From positions 13,346 to 77,345 of the forward strand of contig CAYXTR010000022.1 of assembly GCA_964468185.1 (NCBI GenBank): DNA of 64,000 bases, given 5' to 3'. Both the position numbers and the translations under genes were made by a program. Of the stretch, positions 1-12,000 are shown in pieces. The notes under the pieces are model-generated. The model saw nothing but the letters and a program-made list of their open reading frames with translations. It made no database searches and was not told the DNA's origin. How positions within the stretch are numbered: the stretch's first letter is position 1; each line of letters begins with the position of its first letter. Origin of the DNA: JANQFV01 sp964468185 (GTDB taxonomy: Bacteria > Planctomycetota > Phycisphaerae > UBA1845 > Fen-1342).

Positions 1-73
1 GGTTCCCCACCGGGAGGGAAGACGCTACCGCTTGGGCCGGTTTGGCGAGGTGCATTCTGGCAGTCGCGCATGC

Positions 74-3000
74 TTAGTTTCGCAGGTGGTTGCGGGGACT
101 ACGGTAGGTTAACGGCACGACGTAGGAGTCGGGGTCGATGATGGGTGGTTTGTCCGGACGCAGTGCCGGGCGCAGCGGGCCGTACATTTCGCTTTCGGGA
201 CGGTCGTCGCGTCGCGGGGTCTCGCGCGGAATGGGGGCGCTTCGGCCGTTGCCGTTCTCCTTGTCAGGCAGTGGCGAAGGCTCGAGGCGCAGATTCTCCA
301 TCAGCTCATCGCTGAGGACCTCCGGGGCGATGATACGAATGCGGTCGCGCTCGGTGACGGAAGCCATGCGGTAGTCATCGACGGTGCGGATGACCTGCGG
401 CGTCAGGACGACGAGCAGTTCGGTGCGACGGGTGGTGTCGCTCTGGTTGCGGAACAGCCAGCCGAGGCCGGGGATGTCACCGAGGATCGGGACCTTCTGC
501 TCGCGATTTTCGACGCGGGAGGTGATCAGGCCGCCGAGGACGACGGTTTCGTTGTCCTTGACGGTGACGGTGGTCTCGGTTTCGCGGGTGAAGAAGATGG
601 GGGCGGTTACGCCGGGGCCGACGTCGACGCTGGAGCCGGTCTGGTCGGAGACTTCCTGGCGGATTTCCATGCGGACGAAGCCGTCGGGGTTGATTTGGGG
701 GGTGACTTCGAGCTTGATGCCGACGTCTTCGCGGCTGACGCTGGTGCTGATCTGGCCGGTCGTGGACGTTTGGGTGCCGGTAACGTAGGGCACACTGTCG
801 GAGATGTTGATGAGGGCTTCCTGGTTGTCCATGGCAACGATCTGGGGACGGCTGAGGACGCGCAGGTTGCCTTCGCTCTGGAGCGTGCGGAAGAGGAAGT
901 TGAAGTCGGCACCGGTGATGGTGAAGACGAAGCCGCCGAGGCCGCTGCCGGCGGCACCGACGTCGGTCCCGCCGACGTAATCGAACGTCGTGGTATCGGT
1001 GGGGCCCGCCTTGGCATACTGGAGGTCCTGGAAGGCGAATTCGACGCCGAGGTCGAGTTCGTTGTCCATGTTCACCTCGATGATGAGGACCTTGATCATG
1101 ACCTGGGGTGGGGGCTGGTCGAGTTCGTGGATGACATTCATGACGGAGTTTTCGAAGCGCGGATCGACACCGACGATAACGCGATTGGCGTCTTCGTTGG
1201 CGATGGCGATGACTTCGCGCTCCTGGCGGCGGGAGAGGGAGACTTCGTCGTCGATTTCCTGGAGCAGGTCCTGCTCGGATTCGCTGTAGTCGCGGAGGGA
1301 CTGGGCGAGCGTTTCGGCGGTGATATTCCGCGGCGGGTAGACGAAGACGCGTCGGTCGTCCATTGGGATGGTGTCGAGTTCGAGGATCATCTCTTCGACG
1401 AGGTCGAGGTAGCCGGGCGTGCCGGCAGCGATGACGGAGTTGGTGCGGACGTCGGTCGTGAAGGCGATTTCCTGGCGGCCGCCCATGGTTTCGCCGAGGG
1501 CGAGCACGCGTTCAGATTCGTCGGTGCCGCCACCGGTCCGGCCTGCGGCGCGTCGCTCGAACAGTTCGTCGAGCATTTCGGCGAGCTGCTCGGCGTCGGC
1601 GTTCTGGAGGCGGAAGACGCGGATGCGGGCCGCGTCGGGCGGCAGGTCGATGGCCTGAACCAGGGATTCCATCAGGGGCATCGTGTCGGGCGGGGCCTCG
1701 ATCACGAGCGAGTTGGTGCGGATATCCGAGATGACGACGACTTCGGAGCGCATGCCGCGGAGCGTCTCACGTCCGAGTTCGGGGTGTTCCTGCTGATAGA
1801 TGAGCATGACCTGATTGGCGGCGTCTTCGCGCGTGCCACCGCCCCCACCGCCGCCGGCACCGACGGCGCCGCCGCGGCCTTCGAGGATGCGTTCGAGGAG
1901 TTCGCCGGCGTCTTCGGCGTCGGCCTGATCGAGCTTGAAGAGGCGAACGATGGTGCCGCCGGTGACTTCGGTATTGTCGAGCTGGTGGATGAAATCGGCG
2001 ATGTCGGCGAGCAGGCCGGGCGGTCCGTGGACGACGATGGAGTTGGTTTTTTCGTCGTGGGTGACGGTGAGGTCGATATCGCCGGCGTCGCCGGAGCGGC
2101 CTTTGAAGACGTCATCGACGACGTTGGCGACGTCTTCGGCTATGGCGCGGGCGAGGGGGATGATGCGGGTCATGCGGCCGACCTGGGGCGGGCGGTCGAG
2201 GGTTTCGACCCAGCGCTCGATGATGTCCTGGTCGGGTCGTGAGGCGGCGATCAGGAGGCTTTCGGAGAGCGGATCGGCCTTGATGGTGATGGGGATGCCG
2301 CTGAGGGCGGAATCCTCTTCCTTGAGAGACTTGTCGATGAGTTCTTCGAGGAGGGTGGCGATGTTCTGGGCGCTGTTGAGCTTGACCTGGCGGACGCGCA
2401 TTTCGACGGCGTTTTGGCCGGGGCGGTCGAGCTGGCGGACGAGCTGCTCGGCCTCACTGAGAAAGCCGCGGGTGCCGGTCATGATCAGGGCGCGATCGCG
2501 CGAGTCGGCAATGACGTGGAACGAGTCGAACGAGGCGTCGTTGGTTTCCTGCTCGGCATCGGCGCGGGCCTCGAAGGTCTGTTCGAGGAGGTTCTTGAGT
2601 TTGACGGGATCGGCATGCTCGACCGGGTGGTAGCGGATGTCGACCATGCTGTAGGTCTCGGACACGTCGAGCTGTGAGACGAGATCCCGAACCATGGTGT
2701 GCATCTCGTCGCTGGCGATGACGATGAGGGAGTTGCTGCGCTCGTCGGGTTCGATGATGGCGCTGTCGCGGGCTTCGTTTTCGCTGCCGAGGACGTTGAC
2801 GCGCTCTTCGAGCAGGTCGTTCAGCTTCTCGGCCAGCTCGGTGACGGGTTGCTCCTCGACGGCGAGGACGTGGGCCTGCAAGCCAAGATGGGTCGACGGT
2901 CGATCGAGTTCGCCGATGAGGCCGCCGGCGAGCAGGACGGCGTCCTTGCGGCCGATGACGATGACGGTGTTGGTGCGGGGGTCGTGCTGGACGAGGACGG

Positions 3001-6000
3001 GGTACGGGAGGCCCTTGGCGGCCACGCCGGGCGGGATGGGGGGCAGCTCGCCCTCGTCGAGGCTGTCGCTGTCGCCCTCGCTGGGGCGGCGGAGGTAGCG
3101 CTTGTTGTCGAACGTCTCCTGGAGAAGCTCGGCAACCTGTTCGGCGGCGGCGTGCTCGAGGGCGAAGGCCTTGACGTCGGTATCGGCGCCGATGGGCAGC
3201 GTATCGAATACATTGACGAGCTCGACGAGTGCTTCGTTGTTGCTGGGGGTCGAGAAGACGATGAGCGCGTTCGTGCCGGGCTCGGGGAGGATCTTGATCG
3301 GGCGATCGAGGTTGAGCTCGGGCAGTTCGCGACCATCGAGCAGGCGTAGTTGCAGGACCTTGACGAAGGGTTCGCCGGCGCGTTCGCCTTCGGCGTCGCG
3401 AGCGGCCTGCTGCTGTTCTTCGATCATTTCCATGAGGACTTCGGCGACGTCCTCGGCCTGGGCGTTCTTGAGGGGGATGAGGATCATGTCGGCGCGGACG
3501 AAGCTGGATTCGCGCTCTTCGTCGGTGAGCTCGACGTCGACGGTCTCGATGAGGCGGGTGATTTCCTCGACGTCCTTTTTGGTGCCGACGATCATGATGC
3601 TGTTGTTGCGGTCGATGGCGCGGATGGAGGCCTGGGCCTCGTTGGGGACATCGCGCATCTCGTTGAGTTTTTCGACGGTGGGACGAAGGACGGTAACGGC
3701 CTCGCTGGCGCGCATGTTCTGAAGCACGACGGTCTTGAAGTCGGTGCCTTCGCCGGGGCGCTCAACATCGAGCTCGGCGATGATGTCGCTGATGATCGCC
3801 ATGTTCTCTTCGGAAGCGGAGGCGATCAGCGCGTTCGAGCCGGTTTCGGCGATGATGCTGAAGCGGTCGGTGGGGCCGGGGCTTGCGGTCTTGGCGTCGA
3901 TGAGCGACTCCATGGTCTCTTCGACGATGGGCTGCAAGGTGGAGGCTTTGGCGCTTGCGAGTGAGAAGATCTCGATGACGGGGCGCGGGGCGGAGGCTTC
4001 CATCATCAGGAGGATCTGCTGGATGAAGGCGACGTCCTCTTCGCTGCCGGTCACGACGATGCGGCGGCTGTCGAGGACGCTGGCGCTGACCTGGCCTTCG
4101 AGTGTGCCGCCGATGCCGGCGATGATTTCGCCGATGGAATCCGGTGCGGTGGCGGATTGGGCGGGCGGTTGCTGCGCTGGTGCGTTGCGGCGCTGCTGGT
4201 TGCGCGGCGCGCGCGGTTTGCGCTCCGCGGGACGGCGCTTTTGCGGCTGGTCAGCCGGTTCCGTGGGTGGATCTTCGGCGGTCAATTCGGCGTAGATTTC
4301 GTTTTCGAGCGCCTTACGGCGCTCGGCGGCGCTTTGGTTTTCGGACGTTTCTTGCGTGGCGGGCGGGTCGTCGTCGGTGTCGAACAGGTGTTCGATCAGC
4401 CTGGCGCCGTACATGAGGCTGGCGTGGGGACTGCCCGTGCCGACGAGCGGCATGGCCCAGGGGATCGGGGCGCCGATGATTGGCTGGTCGTGGAGGCCGG
4501 GTGGCGACTGCTGCGATGGCCAGAGAGCGCCGCGGCGACCACCGCGCGACGGGCGTCGGCGGACGGGGCTGCGGCGGCCGGAGCTGGACGAGCCGCGCTG
4601 CTCCTGGAGGTCGCTGATCATCTGTTGGGCGTCTTCAGCCGAGATGTTGTCGAGCTGGATGACGCGGGTGACCATCTGGCCGGGGCCGACTTCCTTGAGT
4701 TGGCCGACAAGGGTTTCAACCATGCCGAACATGGAGGGGTCGCCGGCGACGATGAGGGTGTTGGTGTAGTCTTCGCCGCGGATGACTACCGGGCGGGCCT
4801 GGCGGCCGGTGATGTCGGCGAGGCGTTCCTCGCTGTCGTTGATGAGGGCTTCGACCTCGTTGGCGAGGGCCATGGCATCCTGACCGCGCGGGATGGGGAT
4901 GATGCGGATGGTGTTGGTGATGAGGGAGGGATCGTCGAAGCGGGCCGCGAGGTGGCGGATCTCCTCGATCTGACCGGGGGTGCCGCGGACGACGAGTTTC
5001 ATGTCGGCATCGTTGGGGACGACGCGCGGTCCGGCAGTGGTATCGCCGGCGTTACCGCGACCACGGCGGCCGCGTCCGCCGCCTTCATTGGGGGTACCCT
5101 GGTCGAGGAACTGCCAGATGAAGCTGACGATTTCGGAGGGGCGGACCTGCTCGACCTCGATTTCGGCAATCTGGAAGCGGTCGGCGAGGCTTTGTTCGAG
5201 CTGTTCGATGACGGCGAGTTCGACGTGCTGGATGTCCTCGATGCGGCCGAAGACCATGACGGAGTTGGTTTGATCCTCGGCGACGGCGTGGACGTTGAGC
5301 TCGCGCGGGGTGCCGGGGGCACCGCCACGGCCGCGACCGCGGCGACCGCCGCTGCCGGCGTCACTGCCGGTGGCGTAGCTATTGATCGCGTCGGCGACGG
5401 TGGTCGCGTCGGCTTTTTCGAGGGCGAAGATGCGGAATTCCTTGCGCTGGTCCTCCGGGGTTTCGATGTCGATCTGGGAGAGGATCTGCTGGACGAACAT
5501 GAACACTTCTTCGGAACCGACCACGACGATCGCGTTGGTGCGCGGGTCGGGGACGGCGGAGAAGGCGTCGAGGTCGACGTCGTCGCCGGCGCGTTGGGCC
5601 TGCTGGAGGTAGTCGCCCATGGCCTGGGAGACGGAGGTGACGACGCTTTGGGCGTCCGCGTATTGCAACTGGAAGCGGCGCAGTTGCATGGTCTTGTCGG
5701 GCTGGTCGAGCGTGGCGACGAGCGATTGGATCTGCTCGAAGACGTGATCCGGCGCGCGGACCAACAGCTTCTGAGCGTCCTTGTCGCCGAGGATGGTGAT
5801 GCGACCGCTGGACATGACGCCGCCGCCGGGCTGGCTGCCACGGCCGCGACCGTGGCGACTGCGGGAGACGGTGGTGGCGCCGTCATTGCTGAACATGCCC
5901 ATGAGGGTGGCGGCGAGCTCTTCGGGATCGGCGTAGGTAACGTCGATTTCGCGGATGGCGCGTTCGCTCAGGCGGTCGAGCTCTTCGATTTTGGAGAAGA

Positions 6001-9000
6001 TGAGGTCGCGCTTGTCGAGCGGGCCGTAGACCAGAATGGTATTGGTGTTGGGGTCGGCGACGACGCGGACGTTTTCCGTAACGCTGCCGGTCTGCGGACC
6101 GCGCCCGCGACGGCCGCGCTGACCGCCGCCGGTGACGTAGATGGCCTCGACCATACCGGCGATGGCCTCGGCGTCGCCCCACTGGCAGATGTACATTTCG
6201 GCTTCGGCGATGGCGCCGGCGTTGGGGTCGTCGAGACGTTTGATCTGCTCGATGACCTTGTCGGCGTCCTTATTTTCCGCGGTGAAGATGATGGTGTTGG
6301 TGCGGGGATCGCCCGAGACGGTGACGGGCCCCATCTGGGCGGGCGAGGAGCCGCCGCCGCGCCGTCCGCCACGTCCCCCACCGCTGCCGGCGGCTTCGAA
6401 GAGCTCGTCGAGGAGTGGCAGGATATCGTCGAGACGAGCGTGCTCGAGCTGGTAGTGATGAACGCCGACGACGTCGTAGCCTTCGAGTTTCTCAAGGCGG
6501 GTGATGACGTCTTCGATGAGGCCCATGACCTCGACGGGGGCGGAGACCATGAGTGAGTTGGTCACGACGTTGGGGACGATCTCGACCTGTTCGACCTTGG
6601 CGCCGCCTTCGACGCCGGGCACGGAGACGCTCTGCTGCTGGAGCATCTCGATGAGCTCCTGCTGGCGGCTGCCGCGGCGGCCACGGCGTGATTGCGGGGC
6701 ACCGCGACCGCGGCGCTGCTGCACCTGGGAGATGCCGAGGACGTCCTTGATATCCTGGGCGGTTTCTTCGGCGACGAGGTTCTTGAGCTGGAAGATCTTA
6801 ACCTGGACCTCGCCCGGCGGGATGTCGAGCTCGCGGAGGAGCTTGCGGATTTCGGGGAGGTCGGCGGCGTTGCACTTGACGATGAGGTAGTTGTGGGCTG
6901 GATCGGTGGCGATGCGCATGCGCTGGCCGCCGGTGTCGCGGGAACGGCGCCCGATCATGCGATTGATCTGATCCATGGGGCCCTGCTGGCGGTCGTCCTG
7001 ATCGCCGCGGCCCTGTTGCCGGCGCTGCGGCTGCGGGCGGGCGATGACGCGTTGGCGGTCGTTGAACATGATATTGAGGACTTCGGCAGCGGCGCTCACG
7101 TCGCCATACCGGAAGCGGAAGATGCGAATGACTTCGCCTTCGGCCATGTCCTCTTCGAGGAGGCTGAAGACCTCGGTGACGTCCTCGACCTCTTCGCGGT
7201 CGCCGTAGAGGACGACGGTGCCGTCTTCCTGGACGACGATGCGCGTCGGCTCCTGCTCGATGGGCGATTCAACGGTCTGGCCGGGGGTGTATTCCGGTTG
7301 CTCTTCCTGGTCAGAAGCTGCCGGGGATGTTTCGCGGTCCTGCGGCCTTGAATCGCTGGCGGTGGTGTTTCGTTTTGGCGGAGACTGGCGGTCGTCCTCC
7401 GGGGCTGGCGCCGTTTCTTGGGCGGGTTCGGCTGCGGGCTCGCTGGAGGTGTCGCCGAAGAGGTCTTCCTCGAAGTCGTCGAGCATGACTTCGGTGAGTG
7501 AGATGCCGGTACGGAAGGGGACGACGCGGCGGCCGCCGGTCTCGGGCTTGGCCTGGTCGCGTTCGCGTTTCCAGGGTGGCGTTTCGTCTGCGGGCCAGAG
7601 TTCCTCGACCATGGTTTCGTAGGTGGGCTGATCGGAGGCGCGTTCGATCACGACGTTGCTACCCTCTTCGCGGACTTTGAGGAACCGTATGAGCTGATCG
7701 ATGTTGCCCTTGGGGCGATATTGCTTGACGACGAGATCGGACTTGGCGCGGCGTTCGAATTCGCGGATGGCCTTGAGGACGCGGGGGAATTCGGCCGTGC
7801 GGCATTTGACGATGAGGTATTCGTCGAACCAGTCGGATTCGATGCTGGGACCGCCGCGGTCTTCGGGCGGGAACATCGAGCTGACATCGAGGGCGATTTC
7901 CCAGGGGCTGCCGCGGTTGACGTCGACGAAGTAGATCTGACGATCGCCGATGCCGAAGCCCTCTTCGGGCAGGTCGGGGGCCTGGTCGAGTTCCTGGATG
8001 TAGGCTTCGACCTGACGCATTTTGCGCTTGTTGGCGGTGACGATGAGGCGGCTGTAGTACTCGTCTTCGGTGATGGTGACCTGGTCCTGCGGGCTGCGGC
8101 CCCGAGCGCGGCCCCGGCCGCTGTCGCCGAAGAGGTCGCGGAGCATGTCGGCGACGTCGAGCGTATTGGCGTACTGGAGCTGGAAGATCTGGACCTCGGG
8201 GATGCGAACGCTGTTGCCCTCGAGCTCGGTGATCCACTTTTCGATTTCGGCGACGTCCTGGGGCAGGCCGGCGACGAGGATGGAGTTGCTGCCGGGATCG
8301 GCGGAGAGGCGGACGTCGACCTGCATTCCGCCGCCGCCGCGGTGGCCGCGGCGGCCGCCGCCGGCGATGACGTTCTGGAGGGACTGGACGAGCTCGGTGG
8401 CGTCGGCGTTTTCGAGGGGGATGATGTGGACGAGTTCGCCGGTGTCGACATCCTCGTCGACCATGCGGATGAGCTCGGTGGCGAGCTCCTGGTATTCCTC
8501 GGGGGCGTAGACGAAGAGGCGGTTGGAGGCCTGGTCGGAGACGACCATGGTCTGCAGCTGGGCGGAGCGGCTGCGCACGGCGCCCTCGCGCTCGGTGACC
8601 TTGGCCTTGAGCATCTGGTCGACGGACTGGGCGACCTGTTCGGCGCGGACGTGCTTGAGGACGTAGGCGCGGGCTTCGGAATCGCGGCGGTCGCTGGATT
8701 CGAGCTTGGTGACGAGGCCTTCGATGAAGGGCAGGTGTTTTTCGGGCGCAATGACTACGAGGGTGTTGGTTGACGGCTCGGCGAAGGCGCCCGGTTGCAT
8801 CTGACCGCGACGCTGGTTGTTGACGAGACCGCGCAAATAGCCTTGCACCTGCGCGGCGACCTGGGTCGCATTGAGCAGCTTGAGCTGGTAGGTCCTGATC
8901 TGGAGCGCTTCGCGGTCCTCGGAGTCGATTTCGGCGACGAGGGCCTGGATCTGATCGAGCTTCTGCTTGGGGGCGCGGACGACGAGCTGGCCGTTGGCGA

Positions 9001-12000
9001 CCGTGACCTGGACGTCCTGCTGGCGGCCGCGCGACCGCGTGGCGAACATCGCGTTGATGGTCTGGGAGAGCTGGTGCACGTCGGCGTACTCGGGCTCGAT
9101 GATGATCGGCTGGTCTTCGGTGTCGACGACGTCGAGCTTGGCGATCAGGGCCTTGGCTTCCTCGAGCTTGTCCTTGGGGGCCTGGACGAGGAGGTTGGAG
9201 CCGAGCACCTGGACGCTGACCTCCTCCTCTTCGGCGAAGCGGCGGCCCCAGCCGGTGCCGGATTCGCGGAGTGACTGGGTGATGATGGAGGAGAGGGCGT
9301 GCGGGTCGGCGTACTGGACCTTGATCAGTTCGGGGTCGGCCTTGCGGACGATGGCGCCTTCGTCGATCTCGATGGCCTTCTGCCTGATCTGCTCGAAGTC
9401 CTCGTCGGAGGCGGTGACAATGAGGGAGTTGGTGATGAGCTCGGGCTGGATACGGACCTCGATCTGGGAGAAGTCCTGCTGGCGGCGCTGACGGCGGGTC
9501 TGCTCGAACATGGGCCGGAGGATGTTCGCGACGGTGCCCGCGTCGGCGTAGGCCAGCTCGATGGTGCGCAGCTCGCCTTCCTTGATGGTGGGTGGGATGT
9601 CGAGGAACTGGACGACCTCCTCGAGGTCGGGGACGATCTTCTCGGGAACGTAGCAGATCAGCCGATTCGTGCGGGGGTCGGGGGTGATGGAGAGGTTCTG
9701 CATGTGACGGCTGCTACGGCGGCCTTCCTTGGCGAGCTTGTTGGCGAGCATGTTCTGGATCTGGCCGGCGTAGCGCTGGGCGTCCAGGTGTTCGAGCTCG
9801 ATGAACTTGGCGACGGTGGTTTCCTTCTCGACGAGTCCTTTGAACTTGTCGAGGAAGGCGTCGATCTCGGGGAACTGGTCGGTACGGGCGGTGACGATGA
9901 GCGTGTCGGCGGACTCGTAGGGTGTGATGGTCACACGTCGCTCGCGCTGCTCGACAGTCTGGTTCATGGCGCGCGTGACCTCGCGGGCGAGGTCACGAAT
10001 GCCGCGGCCGACGCCGGGCAGCTCGTAAATGCGGACCTCGACCTTGTCGACATCGCTGTCGTCGAGCTTGGCGATGAGTTCGAGAACTTCGGGCATTTTG
10101 TCTTCGGGGGCCTGGGCGACGATGCTGCGACCACCGACGACGTCGAAGCGGATGTCCTCGCCGAGGCGATTGCGACGGCCGCGGCCGCGGGACTGGTACT
10201 GGGTGTTGAGGATATTGCGGACTTCCCAGGGGTTGGCGTTCATGAGCTCGACGATTTCGAGCTTGCCACGTTTCTGGATGGCCTGCTCGTCGAGCTCCTG
10301 GGCCCACTTTTCGATCTGGGCGAAGTCCTCGTCGTTGCCGCCGACGATGAGCGAGTTGGTCATGCGCTCGACGCTGATTTGCAGGGTGCCGGCGCGGATC
10401 TTCTCGTTGAAGATCTGGCGGAGGACGGAGTAGACGGCGTTGGCGTCCGCGTTCTCGAGCGAGATGGTCTGCAACTGGCTCTGCTCAATCGAGGGTTTGT
10501 CGAGCTGCGTAACGAGTTCGCGGGCCTTTTCGATGGCGAACTTGGGGCCGCTGACGGTGATGCGATTCAGACGGGTGTCGACGCCGATGTTGATTTCGCG
10601 GGCGGCGCGGCGGCCGCGGCGCTGTGTTACGTGCTGGGTGAGGAGGTTGCGAACCTGGCCGGCGACGTAGTTGGCGTCGGCCTCCTTGATTTCGATGAAT
10701 TCCTGGGAGGGTTCGACGTTGGCGACTTCGGCCTCAAACTCCTTGATGACCTTGTCGATGCGTTCGTACATATCTTCCGGGGCGGAGATGATGAGGGTCT
10801 GGGTGAGCTCATCGGCCTGGAAGACGGCGCGCAGGCGGTCCGGTCGCTGGCGGGTCTCTTCGCGGAAGGTGCGGTCGAGACTGCGGGCGAGGTCGCCGAC
10901 GTCGAGGCCGGGGAGCTTGCGCGTTTCGGTGCGGATGGGCGGGGAGAAGTTGGAGACGATGTCTTCGTCATACTGCTTGAGCAGTTGCTTGCCGTGCTCG
11001 ACCGCGACCTGGGGACCGTTGATGATGACGCGGTTGGTACTCTGCTGGGCAGTGACCTGGAGTTGGCGGGCGGCACTGCGGCCGAACTGCTTCTCGATGT
11101 AGGTGACGAGCTGGCTGCGGAGCCAGCCGGCCGCTTCGTTGGCGGGGGAGCGCTGGAGCTGGACGAACTCGGTCGTGGAGACGAGGGGCTTGTAGGCGTC
11201 GGCCAGTTCCTTGATAAGCTTCTCGGCTTCGGGCAGGGCGTCCTTCTGGCAGGTGACGACGATGGTCTCGCTCGATGAATCGGCGTCGAAGATCGCGGTC
11301 ACGTTGCGCCTCTGGCGGAAGGACGTGGACAGCTTGCGTGCGATCTGATTGACGTCTGCGCCGGGCAGCGTGATGGTCTTGATGACGATCTCGTTGCCCT
11401 TGGGGTCGTCAAGCTGCTCGATGGTCGCGGTGATCTTGGGCATCTTGTCCTTGGGTGCTTCGACGACGACCTGCGGGCCGGAGGTGACGACCTTGACCTG
11501 CGAGCCGACGGGGCGGCCGCGGAAGCTTCGCCCGCCGCCCCCGCCGGTGTAGAGCTGCGAGACGGCGGAGACGACTTCGCGCGGCTGGGCGTAGCGGAGG
11601 GTGAAGTACTTGCGCTCGGGGGCCTGGGCGGCGACCTGCTCGTCCATGCGCTGGGCGAGGTCGGTGATCTTGTCAAGCTCGGCCTGGTTGGCCTGGACGA
11701 TGAGGGAGTTGGTAACGGTCTCGGCGATGATGGTCGGGCCGGTCTGGGTGACGCGGCGACCGCGACGGGTGACGCCGCCGCCGAAGAGTTCCTGGCAGCG
11801 TTGGGCGACGGTATTGGCGTCGGCGTGGGCGAGCGGCAGGATGATGGGTTTGTCTTCGGGGGACTCGATGTCGAGGGTTTCGATGAGGGCGGAGATTTCC
11901 TCGTGGGCGGGGCGGATGGCGTAGACGAAGATCTTGTCGCCATCGGCCTGGATGCCGACGCTGGAGCGTGGGAAGGCGGGGTGTGAGTAGGAGCGGTAGA